A stretch of DNA of 64,000 nt from an uncultured Muribaculaceae bacterium (GCA_910579675.1 CAJTUF010000009.1:33575-97574); one strand, 5' to 3'. Counted from the first letter of the stretch, positions 53,702 to 63,433 are shown. Numbers and translations: made by a program. Notes: a model not told the origin generated them from the sequence alone.

Positions 53702-54328
53702 ATGATGAAACGACTACTGACTCTCTCTATCGCTTTTATTATCGCCGCAGCGGCGGCAACCGTGGCCGAGGCTCAGAACCGGTGGAACATCTATGCCGGT
53801 GGTAATATATCCCATCTGTGCGAGACTGCGCCAATGATTGGCTCCGACAGGTCGTTTGGCTGGGGTGGCGGCGCTTTTGCCGGAGCCGGATATGAGATCA
53901 ATTTCAATTCCCACTGGAGTCTGACACCACAGATCGAATTGGCCTACTCAAACAATGGCGCCACCCTCTCGTCGGCCGAGATGGATTTCAGCCACAATCA
54001 TGCCTCATGGCTCAGCACCCTCAATCTCAATATCCCCATCATAGCCTCGTTTCGCTTTCCGGTGGCCGGAGAGGTAGGATTGCGTCTGGGCGCCGGTCCA
54101 TGCCTGTATGAATCGCTTGCCGGTTGGCACTATCGCCCCGGCTCAACCGAAAAGGAGAGCATGTCGGGCTCCGTGGCCGACCGCTTCAATATCGGAGTAA
54201 CAGGCGAAGCGGCAGTGGAGACCGGATCGCACTTCGCGTATATGCTGCGCGTCCAATACCAGATGCTCCGCGAGGGGTGGACCCGGCGCACCGTCGGGCT
54301 CTCGCTCGGTGTGAGATATTCGTTCTGA
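53702..54328 (+). CDS. Small outer-membrane beta-barrel protein
   Basis: This 208-residue exported protein has a signal peptide (ending VAEA, residues about 1-22). Its short amphipathic strands and Gly/aromatic-rich pattern (GGGAFAGAGYEINFNSHWSL, GEVGLRLGAGPCLYESLAGW) end in a strand finishing GVRYSF, the C-terminal Phe typical of outer-membrane barrels. It resembles the OmpX/PorT-like outer membrane family. An ATG three bases downstream is an equally possible start. Ligand and role unknown. Confidence 0.75.
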   Translation: MMKRLLTLSIAFIIAAAAATVAEAQNRWNIYAGGNISHLCETAPMIGSDRSFGWGGGAFAGAGYEINFNSHWSLTPQIELAYSNNGATLSSAEMDFSHNHASWLSTLNLNIPIIASFRFPVAGEVGLRLGAGPCLYESLAGWHYRPGSTEKESMSGSVADRFNIGVTGEAAVETGSHFAYMLRVQYQMLREGWTRRTVGLSLGVRYSF

Positions 54329-54380
54329 ACCGTCGCTTGGCCCCCGGCGCGGGAGGGTGGCGGGATAAGGCTATTTTTTG

Positions 54381-54388
54381 TAATTTTG
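54381..54388 (+). promoter_or_regulatory. -7 box TAATTTTG of the phosphoesterase gene
   Basis: TAATTTTG, 79 bases before the chosen start of the phosphoesterase-propeller gene. It lies 52 bases past the barrel-protein stop, so the two are probably separate units. Confidence 0.5.
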
Positions 54389-54467
54389 CGGTGTGATTCA
54401 AGGACGCCCCATGCGGGCGCGTATCTATCTGTTTATAATCCATCGCATTGTGTCTATTTCCCTTACC

Positions 54468-56930
54468 ATGATCAAAAAAATAGTCTTGGCAGCCGCTCTT
54501 GCATCGGGATGGCTCACAGCATTTGCCGCCTACGACGGCACCGTATATGAAGACCTCAACGGCAACGGCCTGCGCGACCGGGGCGAGAAAGCTCTGGCAG
54601 GCGTTGCCGTGAGCGACGGTCTTAATGTGGCAGTCACCGACCGGCAGGGGCGCTTCTCGCTCCCCGGCCATGCCGACTGCCGCTTTATTTTTATATCCTC
54701 CCCGTCGGGCTACCTCGCCCCGGATGGATATTATATACCCGTGGCGACCGGCAGCCGCGACTACGACTTCGGCCTCACCCCTTATGATGGAGCCATAGGG
54801 CGCGACGGCTCCCACCGATTCATTCAGGTGACCGACACCGAGATATTCAACACCACCCGCAATGAGGAGTGGGTCGACGACATACGCCGCTATGCCGCCA
54901 ACAACGGCGCTGCCTTTGTGGTCCACACCGGCGACATATGCTATCCCAACGGTCTGCGCGACCACATAGGCCTTATGAACACAGCCGGTATGGGCGTGCC
55001 CGTCTACTACTGCATCGGCAACCACGATCTTGTGGCCGGAAAGTATGGTGAGGAGCTTTTCGAGTCGATCTATGGCCCGGTGTATTATTCGTTTAATGCC
55101 GGAGGCACCCACTATGTGGTGACCCCCATGGCCGGAGGCGACCACCGCCCGAGCTACAACACCGCCATGGTGGCCCGATGGCTCAAAAACGATCTGGCCG
55201 CCCTCAAGGAGGGCACTCCGGTCTACTTTTTCAACCATGATCTTTTCTCGACCGACCCACATATAGTCTACGGTCATGGAGCCGACACTGTGGCTTTCGA
55301 CGACTATAATGTCAAGGCGCTCATCTACGGCCATCTCCACATCAACCACAAGCACCGTCAGGGAAATATCTATACCCTCTGCACCTCGACCCCCGACAAG
55401 GGTGGCATCGACCATTCGGCAGGCGCCTACCGGGTGGTCAATGTCGACAGCCGGGGCAACTCCACCACCGAGCTGCGCCACTGCTACATCAGCGACCACG
55501 CCGTGATAGCCTCGCCCCAGGGGCCCACATCGGCTGCGGCCATCACCGTCAACGCCTATTCGTCGGTGGCATACGTGACCGGAGTGAAATGTGCGGTCTA
55601 CGACGGACGTCGCCGCGTTGGCCCCGCCGTGAGCCTCGGGCGCAAGACCGACTGGAGCTGGAGCGCCCCTATGGCCCGGGCCTCGCTCACTGCGGGCAAG
55701 AGCTACACCATGCGCGCCACTGTCGACTTTTCAGATGGATCGAGGGTCGAGCGCAGCTCGCAGTTCACATGGCTGCCCGGAGGGATAGCCCTGCGCCCCG
55801 GAGCCGACTGCGACAATCTGCTCGGCAGCGCCGCCCACACCGGCTTCGGCTCCTCCACCTCGGTCGACAGCATCCCCGCCCTTGCATGGACCACCAATAT
55901 CGGCGCCGACATATTCATGACCACACCGCTGGTCAGCGGAGGCAAGATATTCACCGCCTCGGTCGATGAAGACACCGAGGGCAAAGCGGCCATCCACGCC
56001 CTCGACATTGCCACCGGCGCCATCGGCTGGACCCACCCCGTGGCCGCATCGGTCAAAAACAGCATTGCCATCGCGGCCGGAAAGGTGTTTGCGCAGGATG
56101 CAACAGGCAATCTCTATGCCGTAGACTGCGCCGACGGCTCGACGTCGTGGACCGCCACGCTCCCCGCAAGCCCCTACTCGTCGATAGTCGAGGGGCTCGT
56201 CACCAAGGCCGACACCCTCTTTGCCGGCACCGGCCTCTGCCTCTCGGCCTATGATGCCGCCACCGGACGCCGCCTGTGGCTCAACAGCGGCTGGCGCCAG
56301 AACGAAGGCTCCACCGCCACCCTCACCGTAGGGAGCGGCGTAGTGCTCGGCTCGGCCCAGTGGGGCGCCCTCTACGGCAACGACGCAGCCACGGGCTCCC
56401 TGCTCTGGTCGCTGAGCGACCACGGGATCCGCAACCGCGCCTCCTCGCCCGCCATTGCCGACGGTCTGGCCTATTTCATCTCCAATGAGTCGATGTTTAT
56501 CGTCGAGCCCCGATCGGGTCATATCGTGGCTATGAAAAAGCTCCCCTTCAGCGTCGATGTCACCTCGACTCCGGCCATTACCGACCGGCTGATAATCATT
56601 GGCACCGCCCGCGACGGCATAGCCGCCCTCGACCGCCATTCGCTCGAAGTGAAATGGATGTGCCCCACAGGCGACGCCCTTATATACACGTCGCCCTACA
56701 CCAGGCCTGAGTCGTCGACGGTCGAGACCAGCCCCGTGGTGTCGGGCAACACTGTATTTGCCACTGCCTCCGACGGCATCATCTACGCCATAGAGCTCGC
56801 GACAGGCAAGCTGCGCTGGCGCTACCACACTGGTGCGCCCATACTGAGCTCGCCCACCCTCTCGGGCAATATGCTTATCGTAAATGATGCCGGAGGCAAC
56901 GTGTATGCTTTCGGCTCGGTGGCCGACTGA
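54468..56930 (+). CDS. Calcineurin-like phosphoesterase fused to a PQQ-type beta propeller
   Basis: This 820-residue exported protein has a signal peptide (residues 1-20). An N-terminal beta domain (GTVYEDLNGNGLRDRGEKAL, SdrD-B-like) leads to a metallophosphoesterase: TGDICYPNG, CIGNHDLV, FFNHDLF and IYGHLHINH are the metal-site blocks, though the usual first DxH reads DTE. A C-terminal beta region and then a seven-or-eight-bladed propeller follow from about residue 460, with repeats ending TGAIGW, TGRRLW, TGSLLW and TGKLRW. The phosphoesterase part is the kind found in surface phosphatases of Bacteroides. The start at 54468 places the leader correctly. Confidence 0.85.
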   Translation: MIKKIVLAAALASGWLTAFAAYDGTVYEDLNGNGLRDRGEKALAGVAVSDGLNVAVTDRQGRFSLPGHADCRFIFISSPSGYLAPDGYYIPVATGSRDYDFGLTPYDGAIGRDGSHRFIQVTDTEIFNTTRNEEWVDDIRRYAANNGAAFVVHTGDICYPNGLRDHIGLMNTAGMGVPVYYCIGNHDLVAGKYGEELFESIYGPVYYSFNAGGTHYVVTPMAGGDHRPSYNTAMVARWLKNDLAALKEGTPVYFFNHDLFSTDPHIVYGHGADTVAFDDYNVKALIYGHLHINHKHRQGNIYTLCTSTPDKGGIDHSAGAYRVVNVDSRGNSTTELRHCYISDHAVIASPQGPTSAAAITVNAYSSVAYVTGVKCAVYDGRRRVGPAVSLGRKTDWSWSAPMARASLTAGKSYTMRATVDFSDGSRVERSSQFTWLPGGIALRPGADCDNLLGSAAHTGFGSSTSVDSIPALAWTTNIGADIFMTTPLVSGGKIFTASVDEDTEGKAAIHALDIATGAIGWTHPVAASVKNSIAIAAGKVFAQDATGNLYAVDCADGSTSWTATLPASPYSSIVEGLVTKADTLFAGTGLCLSAYDAATGRRLWLNSGWRQNEGSTATLTVGSGVVLGSAQWGALYGNDAATGSLLWSLSDHGIRNRASSPAIADGLAYFISNESMFIVEPRSGHIVAMKKLPFSVDVTSTPAITDRLIIIGTARDGIAALDRHSLEVKWMCPTGDALIYTSPYTRPESSTVETSPVVSGNTVFATASDGIIYAIELATGKLRWRYHTGAPILSSPTLSGNMLIVNDAGGNVYAFGSVAD

Positions 56931-56932
56931 TA

Positions 56933-58522
56933 TCAGGATCCTGATTGCGACGATGGCGGCGGCGTGACGGCGGCGTCGCAATCGGCTTTCTGACTCGCCT
57001 CAAACTGCTCGGCGGCCTCCTTGAGCAGTTGCTGCGAGCGGGGATCGGTCTGCCAGTGGAAGGGCACGAAGTTGCTCTTGGGATTGACCCACGAGGGCTT
57101 GCGGAACTTCAGGATCACAAACGGGAGCACCGTGAAGAGGATCACTCCGCCAAAGAGCACCCCATACCACACCGAGTCGGATCCCATCGAGATCTGCGAC
57201 GGCGGGAAGAAGCTCAGCACAAAGGCGAGAAGCGAGCCGAGAAATCCGGTGCCGGCCACGATCCACAGCAGGCCGTTGCCCCGGGCGCCGATGCGGAACG
57301 GACGCTTGGCACCCTTCATCGAGTAGCGCAGCTTGATCACCGACATAAACATCAGCAGGTAGGCTATGAGATAGAGCAGCACGGTGAGCTGCGACAATAT
57401 CTGGTAGAAGCTCTGCACCGTAGGCATCACCACAAAGAGAAGCGAAAGCACCGTCACGGCACATCCCTGGACTATAAGGATGTTGCGCTGCACGCCGGCC
57501 TTGTTGGTCTTCTGGAAAAACGGGGGCAGATATCCAGCCTGGCCAACGGCGAGAATACCTTTTGACGGGCCTGCCACCCACGTGAGCACTCCGGCAAGCA
57601 CGCCAAATGCAAGAGCTATCGCTATCACGGGCGAGAGCCATTCGAGATGGAAGGCGTGGCAATAATTGTCAAATCCCACAAGGAGGCTCTGCACCAGATT
57701 GATATCCTTGGCCGGGATGATCACGCCGAGGGCATAGGTGCCGAGTACGAAGATAAGCACTGTCACGAGCGCGCCTCCAAACACTGCCTTGGGATAATTG
57801 ACCGCAGGGTTGCTTATGTCGCGCACATGCACGCCCGACATCTCCATGCCGGCATAAAACAGAAATATCGAGGCCGCCAGCACTACATTGTCAAAGTTGG
57901 TGAAGTCGGGAAAAAAGTCGCCGTGGAAGTTCATTTCAGAGTGGCCTCCGATGGCGAGGTAGATCACACCAAACACCACCAGCAGGATCACCGGAATGAT
58001 GGTACCAACGATGCCTCCCACTTTCGACACCTTGCCTACCCAGCCGAGTCCCTTCATCGAGATCAGGGTGGCGAGCCAGTAGATGGCCAGCACCACCACG
58101 AGGGTGTAGTAGCGGTTGGCGGCCAGATGCGAGTCGGTGACATGGTCAAGTCCTATGAAAGCCAGCGACACTGCTCCGAAGGTGAGCACTGTCGGAAACC
58201 ATATGGTGCTCTCGATCCATTGGAGCCAGATGCCGAGAAATCCCGCTTTGCTACCGAATGCCTCGCCTATCCAGCGGAACATTCCGCCCTGCTGGTAAGG
58301 AAACATGGCTGCCAGCTCGGCGGCCACAAGCGACACCGGGATAAGAAACACGAGCGCCGCAAAGAGATAGTAGAAGGCTGAACTCATGCCGTATTCGGCT
58401 TCGGCCGGGAGTCCGCGTAGCGACACCACGGCCACGATGTTCATGATCATCAGGGTGAAAACACCCAGCTTGGCGGCCGTCTTCACTTTGGAGGCGGGGC
58501 CCGGCGATGAATTTGTTGACAT
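56933..58522 (-). CDS. gadC: Glutamate/GABA antiporter
   Basis: GadC exchanges external glutamate for intracellular GABA, completing the proton-consuming acid-resistance cycle. This 529-residue protein has about twelve helices of the APC fold (LGVFTLMIMNIVAVVSLRGL, FPYQQGGMFRWIGEAFG, FYAGMEMSGVHVRDI). Its charged C-terminal tail (from about residue 480) may act as the pH-gated plug known from E. coli GadC. It ends two bases from the convergent phosphoesterase gene and follows glsA. Confidence 0.9.
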   Translation of the reverse strand: MSTNSSPGPASKVKTAAKLGVFTLMIMNIVAVVSLRGLPAEAEYGMSSAFYYLFAALVFLIPVSLVAAELAAMFPYQQGGMFRWIGEAFGSKAGFLGIWLQWIESTIWFPTVLTFGAVSLAFIGLDHVTDSHLAANRYYTLVVVLAIYWLATLISMKGLGWVGKVSKVGGIVGTIIPVILLVVFGVIYLAIGGHSEMNFHGDFFPDFTNFDNVVLAASIFLFYAGMEMSGVHVRDISNPAVNYPKAVFGGALVTVLIFVLGTYALGVIIPAKDINLVQSLLVGFDNYCHAFHLEWLSPVIAIALAFGVLAGVLTWVAGPSKGILAVGQAGYLPPFFQKTNKAGVQRNILIVQGCAVTVLSLLFVVMPTVQSFYQILSQLTVLLYLIAYLLMFMSVIKLRYSMKGAKRPFRIGARGNGLLWIVAGTGFLGSLLAFVLSFFPPSQISMGSDSVWYGVLFGGVILFTVLPFVILKFRKPSWVNPKSNFVPFHWQTDPRSQQLLKEAAEQFEASQKADCDAAVTPPPSSQSGS

Positions 58523-58552
58523 GATATGAATGTGTATAAACGGGTGAAACGA

Positions 58553-59521
58553 TCATTTGACTATTGTGACCCTCCGGCCATCCATGATGCCGAGGCCGAG
58601 AATCTCCATCATCTTGAGCAATGCTGCCTGGGCCTTGACTGAGTTGCCGGCTTCGTCGAGCGGGGGAGCGAAGGCAGCCACACCCATCACTCCGGGGAGC
58701 ACTCCCAGCACTCCGCCCCCTACGCCGCTCTTGGCCGGGAGTCCCGAAGTGTAGAGCCAGTCGCCCGAATGCTGGTAAAATCCCACCGTGGCTATCAGGG
58801 TGGTGATCTTGGGCGCTATGGCCGCGTCAAACACCCTCGCGCCGCTCACCGGGTTGACCCCTCCCGAGGCTATCGTGGCGGCCATGGCAGCCAGCTGGGC
58901 CGACGTGACGCCGAGCGAGCACTGGCGGGTGTAGAGGTCGAGGCTCATGTCGGGATCATCGTATATGCGGTCGTAGTTTTTAAGGAGCCATGTGATGGCG
59001 CGGTTGTTGAAGTTGGTGGCGCTCTCGCTGTGATAAAGCTCGTCGATAAGCTGTGGAGCCGAGCCACACAGCGCCGTGATATTGTCGGTGATTGCTTTCC
59101 ACTTGCCGTCGGAATCCCCCTTGGGGTCGATCATCGAGCATGCCGATATGGCTCCGGCATTGACCAGAGGGGTCGACGGATGGTCGTTTTCGAGCAGTAT
59201 GGCAAAGATGGAGTTGAATGGCAGGCCGGTGGCGTCGGCGCCTATCTTGTCGAGCACACCCTGCGGTGTGTGCTGGATCATGGCGAGGATTGCTGTCGGC
59301 ACCTTCGAGATCGACTCGATGCCGAATCGGTAGGTGGTGTCGCCGAAGTCTATCGCGGTGCCGTCGGGCAGCATCACGCTGAGGCCAAACAGACCCGGGT
59401 CGATATTGGCCAGATATGGTATATAGTGGGCGTTGACTCCCCCCTTGATCGTAGCTGCATAGCCGTAAGCCTCGCGCGCCGCGGCCTCGATCTGCTCATG
59501 GCTTATAGTGATGTCGGTCAT
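58553..59521 (-). CDS. glsA: Glutaminase A
   Basis: GlsA hydrolyses glutamine to glutamate and ammonia. The 322-residue serine-dependent beta-lactamase-fold enzyme has GIESISKVPTAIL (Ser-x-x-Lys), the PFNSIFAILLENDHPSTPLV block, NNRAITWLLKNY, and YTRQCSLGVTSAQLAAMAAT. It lies between gadB and gadC. There it supplies both ammonia, which neutralises acid, and substrate for the decarboxylase, as the E. coli YbaS-GadC pair does. Confidence 0.95.
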   Translation of the reverse strand: MTDITISHEQIEAAAREAYGYAATIKGGVNAHYIPYLANIDPGLFGLSVMLPDGTAIDFGDTTYRFGIESISKVPTAILAMIQHTPQGVLDKIGADATGLPFNSIFAILLENDHPSTPLVNAGAISACSMIDPKGDSDGKWKAITDNITALCGSAPQLIDELYHSESATNFNNRAITWLLKNYDRIYDDPDMSLDLYTRQCSLGVTSAQLAAMAATIASGGVNPVSGARVFDAAIAPKITTLIATVGFYQHSGDWLYTSGLPAKSGVGGGVLGVLPGVMGVAAFAPPLDEAGNSVKAQAALLKMMEILGLGIMDGRRVTIVK

Positions 59522-59548
59522 GATTTCTGTATCTTTCGTAAATAAAAT

Positions 59549-59601
59549 CCTGCCGGCCGACTCTGTTCATGCTGGCGTGCATCGAGAGATCGACCGGCAG
59601 G
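59549..59601 (-). terminator. Hairpin between gadB and glsA
   Basis: CCTGCCGG (59549-59556) pairs with CCGGCAGG (59594-59601) around a long loop, followed on the minus strand by ATTTTATTTA. It may terminate part of the gadB transcripts ahead of glsA, setting a higher level of gadB. Confidence 0.45.
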
Positions 59602-59629
59602 GGTTTATGGTCGCTAAATGGGGGCGGAA

Positions 59630-61066
59630 TTACTTACCCGTGTGGTTGAATGTCTTGGCTGCGAGCGGCACATTCTTTTCCATCTTGATGCGGGTGGGGG
59701 TGGGATATTCGAGGGCGTTGAGCTCGTCGACGGCAAAGCGGATATCGGCAAGGAGCTGATCGGCCATGTCGCGGCTGAAGCCCTGCTTGCAGAGCACTCG
59801 CATCACCACTATCTGCTCGATATTGGCGGGCATGGTGTAGGCCGGAACCATCCAGCCCTTCTGGGCCAGCTTGTCCTGAAGGTCGAAGAGGGTCCACTTG
59901 GCGCTCTTCTGCACCTCAGGCTTCATGAGCCATACGAAGATAGGATTGGGCACGTCGGGCGAATAAGGCTGGAACTCGGGCATGGCGCCTACCTGAGCGT
60001 GGAGATACTTGGCCACGGAGAGGGAGTTGAACTGCACCTCCTTGTAGCCCTGGAATCCGAGGCGGATAAACTGGTAGTACTGACCGAGAATCTGTGCGGC
60101 AGGGCGCGAGAAGTTGAGGCCCACCTGACTGATTTCGGCGCCGAGATAATTGACGCTGAACGACATTGCCGACGGGAGATACTTCTTGTCTCTCCAGACC
60201 ACCCAGCCGAGACCGGGATAGACGAGGCCGAACTTATGGCCCGAGGTAGAGATCGAGAGCACATTCTTGAGGCGGAAGTCCCACTTCTTGTCAGGATCGA
60301 GGAAGGGGAGGATGAAGCCGCCCGAAGCTGCGTCGATATGGATAGGTATGTCGTAGCCGGTCTTGGCATTATAGGCTTCGAGAGCGGCGTCGAGAGCCTC
60401 GACATCGTCGTTAAGGCCGGTCCATGTCACACCCTGGATAGGCACGATACAGATAGTGTTTTCGTCGCACATCTTGAGCGCTTCCTCAGGGTCGAGGGTG
60501 GTTTTTTCGAGCGAGAGGGGCACGGTGCGCATCTCGATCTGCCATAGCTGGGCAAACTTCTCCCACACGATCTGATAGCCGGTGGAGATCACGAAATTAG
60601 GTTTGTCGAATGGCTTGCCCTCTTTCTGGCGGCGTTCGCGCCAGCGTATCCAAGCGGCGATGCCGCCGAGCATACATGCTTCCGACGAGCCTATGGCCAG
60701 GGCGCCGGTTTTCCATTTGGCGGTCTCCGGTGTGTGCCACAGGTTGGCCATGATGTTGATACATTTGGCATTCATCACGGCAACGCGCGGATATTCCGTC
60801 TCGTCGATATAGTTGATGTTGATGGCCTCATTCATCAGCTTGGTCGCATACTCGTCCATATAGGTGGTGACGAATGTGGCCAGATTGAGGCGCGGTTGGG
60901 TCTGGGCAAAGGTTTCGTCCTTCACCATCTGGTAAGCTATCTCAGGGGTTGTGGGGCCGGCAGGGATAGTGTCGACGGGTGCAGGTTGAAGCATAGCGTT
61001 TGAGCCGAATGTATCGGTCTTGGCATCTCCGTTGCGAAAATTGGGATCAGTCTTGGGGTCAAGCAT
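59630..61066 (-). CDS. gadB: Glutamate decarboxylase
   Basis: GadB converts glutamate to GABA, consuming a proton. The 478-residue PLP enzyme has AIGSSEACMLGGIAAWIRWR, HIDAASGGFILPF, and the PLP lysine in SISTSGHKFGLVYPG. The C-terminus reads AKTFNHTGK. The His matches the residue that in E. coli GadB (NSFKHT end) folds into the active site at neutral pH to shut it off, so this enzyme may be acid-activated too. It is the first gene of gadB-glsA-gadC. Confidence 0.96.
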   Translation of the reverse strand: MLDPKTDPNFRNGDAKTDTFGSNAMLQPAPVDTIPAGPTTPEIAYQMVKDETFAQTQPRLNLATFVTTYMDEYATKLMNEAININYIDETEYPRVAVMNAKCINIMANLWHTPETAKWKTGALAIGSSEACMLGGIAAWIRWRERRQKEGKPFDKPNFVISTGYQIVWEKFAQLWQIEMRTVPLSLEKTTLDPEEALKMCDENTICIVPIQGVTWTGLNDDVEALDAALEAYNAKTGYDIPIHIDAASGGFILPFLDPDKKWDFRLKNVLSISTSGHKFGLVYPGLGWVVWRDKKYLPSAMSFSVNYLGAEISQVGLNFSRPAAQILGQYYQFIRLGFQGYKEVQFNSLSVAKYLHAQVGAMPEFQPYSPDVPNPIFVWLMKPEVQKSAKWTLFDLQDKLAQKGWMVPAYTMPANIEQIVVMRVLCKQGFSRDMADQLLADIRFAVDELNALEYPTPTRIKMEKNVPLAAKTFNHTGK

Positions 61067-61140
61067 GACAGTTGCGTTGGGGGTTAAGTGGTTGTTAGTG
61101 TTGGGGTGTGTGGGTATTGATAAATACCTGTAATTACAAC

Positions 61141-61175
61141 GCGGCCCCTCTGCCTATGGTTCGCAGAAGGGCCGC
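61141..61175 (-). terminator. Hairpin after cytidine deaminase gene
   Basis: GCGGCCC-C-TCTGC (61141-61153) pairs with GCAGA-A-GGGCCGC (61163-61175), one mismatch. It is downstream of the cdd stop on the minus strand, and a CTACCGGTAG palindrome sits at 61200-61209. There is no strong T-run after it. Confidence 0.45.
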
Positions 61176-61210
61176 AATTGTGAGTGTTAAAAAAGTATTC
61201 TACCGGTAGG

Positions 61211-61684
61211 TCAGAACTCGGTGAAAGCCAGCGGGAGGAGCGATGCCACCGATGGCACTGTCGCCACTTCGTCGGCGGCCACGAGCATCACCTTCACCGG
61301 GTGGCCGGCAAGCATCTCATATTCGAGCAGAGCCTGACGGCAGGCACCGCAGGGCGCCGTTGGGGTGGGGGTGAGGGCGCCGTCGGTGCCGCGCGCCGCT
61401 ATGGCTATCGCCTCAAATTTAAGGTCGGGATAGGCAGCATGGGCGTAGAAACAGGCCGAGCGCTCGGCGCAGGTGCCCGACGGAAACGCCACATTTTCCT
61501 GATTGGCGCCGGTGACAATCACGCCTCCTTCGAGCCTTATGGCGGCCCCTACGCTGAAATGGCTGTAGGGGGCGTAGGCGCGCGAGGTGGCTGCCACGGC
61601 GGCCTCACAAAGCTCGCGGTCGGGGGCCGACAGCTCATCGGCCTTACACATGGCCACTGTGAGCCGGATAGTTGTCTCTCTCAT
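61211..61684 (-). CDS. cdd: Cytidine deaminase
   Basis: This enzyme deaminates cytidine and deoxycytidine to uridine forms in pyrimidine salvage. The 157-residue zinc enzyme shows ASRAYAPYSHFSVGAAIRLE, TCAERSACFYAHA (zinc Cys and catalytic Glu) and APCGACRQALLEYE (two zinc Cys). It begins 9 bases after the dipeptidase gene, with which it is probably cotranscribed. Confidence 0.95.
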   Translation of the reverse strand: MRETTIRLTVAMCKADELSAPDRELCEAAVAATSRAYAPYSHFSVGAAIRLEGGVIVTGANQENVAFPSGTCAERSACFYAHAAYPDLKFEAIAIAARGTDGALTPTPTAPCGACRQALLEYEMLAGHPVKVMLVAADEVATVPSVASLLPLAFTEF

Positions 61685-61693
61685 GGTGAGCGG

Positions 61694-63355
61694 TCAGATT
61701 TTCTTCACTCTCAGGCGCTCGCCGCCGTTGGGGTCGTTGACGATGGAGCGGAAATACTGCTCGTCGTAGCCGCCATATTCGGGCGAGGCGGGCATGCCGG
61801 TCTCGGTGCGAAGGAATGATCCGTCGGGGTTCTGACGCTTGATGTTGCCATCCGAAAATTTCACCAGCAGATAGTCGCCAAGGGCCTTGTAGTCGGCAGT
61901 GGCCTTGGTGGCCCAGTATTTTGAGCGCTCGGTGAGCAGCGCCGATGCCTCGGCGGGCGCGAGGGCGGCCACGACGCTCACCAGCGAGTCGGCCTCGGCG
62001 TGCATGGCGTCTTCAAGGCCGTTCTGCACCCGGCGTATGTCGGGGATCATGCGGTCGTAGCGATGGTAGGCCTGGTTGGCCACATAGGTGTTGACCCAGA
62101 AGTTGGCGTCCCACGACACATTGTAGAGGTCGCCGTTGCCCACGGCAAAGGCGTGGGGCACCTCGGTGATGCCGCAGAAGATGGGCACATAAACGCAGGT
62201 GTTGGCGTCGTCGCAGCCAAACCACAGGATGGCCTTCATGGCATCGGGCACATCGTCGCGCATCTGGCTCACAAACGAGAAGCCGGTCTGCTGGGTGGCT
62301 ATGGCGCGCTCGTGGAGATACTCCACCGAGTCGACCTCGAAGCTCATCGGGCGCCAGCGGTAGGGCACCTTGTAGGGGCCGGCACCTATGTCGGTGGTCA
62401 TGTCAAAGGGGGTGTCTTCAAAGTGGTCGCGCATCATGGCCTGCACGTCGCGCACGCTCACCGGCTTGCTCGGCTTGACCCAGAGCGGCATCAGGGCGCT
62501 CTCATCTCCTTCGAGGATCCAGGGCAGATAAGCCTCGGCGCCGTCGGAGTGGCGGTTGAAGTAGCTCCACACACGGGCATCGCATCCGCGGAGCGAGCCG
62601 CTGTCCTTGCCCGCATAGGCCAGCGAGAAGCTGAAGTCGGCATCCTTGCCCGAGGCTGGATAGTAGCCCTGGCTGCGGGCAAAGTCGATCACATCGGCCG
62701 AATAGCGGGTCTGGTCGGGGGTGTCGTTGAGCGGAAACTGATGGATGCGGGCATGATTGGCATGACCCGAGATGCAATCGTCGGGCACACGGCGGGCCAC
62801 CCACACGGCCCCCTTGCCGGCCTTGCCCTTGCCTATCATCTCCATGATCCAGGCATGGTCGGCATCGGCTATCGTAAACGATTCGCCGCTGGAGGCATAG
62901 CCATAGCGGTCGACCAGCGAGATCATGGTGTCGAGAGCCGCATCGGCGGTCTTGGCGCGCTGCAGGGTGATGTAGATCAGCGAGCCATAGTCGATGGTAC
63001 CCGTGCCCTCGAGCTCAGGGCGTCCGCCCCATGTCGACTCCGAGATGGTCAGGCCATGCTCATTCATATTGCCGTAGGTGGCAAATGTGTGGGCAATCTC
63101 GGGAATCTCGCCCAGAGGCTTGCCGGTGTCCCACTCCACCACCTTGCGCATAGTGCCCGGCGCATGATCGGCTGCCGGCTGATGGTAGAGCTCACCGTAG
63201 AGAGTGTGGGAGTCGGCGGCATACGACGCGATCACCGATCCGTCGACCGTAGCCTTCTTGCCCGCAATAAGATCGGTGCACGCCAGCGAGGCCGCCACCG
63301 GGAGCGCCATCGCCGCCATCGACGCGGCTATGCGCTTAAAGCAAAGAGTATTCAT
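61694..63355 (-). CDS. C69 family dipeptidase
   Basis: This 553-residue exported dipeptidase is of the PepD/C69 type (Ntn-hydrolase fold). After a leader ending VAASLA, the mature protein begins CTDLIAGKKATVDGSVIASY. The Cys becomes the N-terminal nucleophile after processing, and the AGK block matches the family. FATYGNMNEHGLTISESTWG and YGSLIYITLQRAKTADAAL are further family blocks. It probably acts in the periplasm on peptides. The ATG at 63355 is chosen rather than an upstream in-frame TTG. Confidence 0.92.
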   Translation of the reverse strand: MNTLCFKRIAASMAAMALPVAASLACTDLIAGKKATVDGSVIASYAADSHTLYGELYHQPAADHAPGTMRKVVEWDTGKPLGEIPEIAHTFATYGNMNEHGLTISESTWGGRPELEGTGTIDYGSLIYITLQRAKTADAALDTMISLVDRYGYASSGESFTIADADHAWIMEMIGKGKAGKGAVWVARRVPDDCISGHANHARIHQFPLNDTPDQTRYSADVIDFARSQGYYPASGKDADFSFSLAYAGKDSGSLRGCDARVWSYFNRHSDGAEAYLPWILEGDESALMPLWVKPSKPVSVRDVQAMMRDHFEDTPFDMTTDIGAGPYKVPYRWRPMSFEVDSVEYLHERAIATQQTGFSFVSQMRDDVPDAMKAILWFGCDDANTCVYVPIFCGITEVPHAFAVGNGDLYNVSWDANFWVNTYVANQAYHRYDRMIPDIRRVQNGLEDAMHAEADSLVSVVAALAPAEASALLTERSKYWATKATADYKALGDYLLVKFSDGNIKRQNPDGSFLRTETGMPASPEYGGYDEQYFRSIVNDPNGGERLRVKKI

Positions 63356-63433
63356 AGATTTAGCGATAGTTGATGACAGATAAAAAACAGCTGCGGGCAC
63401 GCATAACGGCCAAAAGCCGCACACCCCGCAAGG

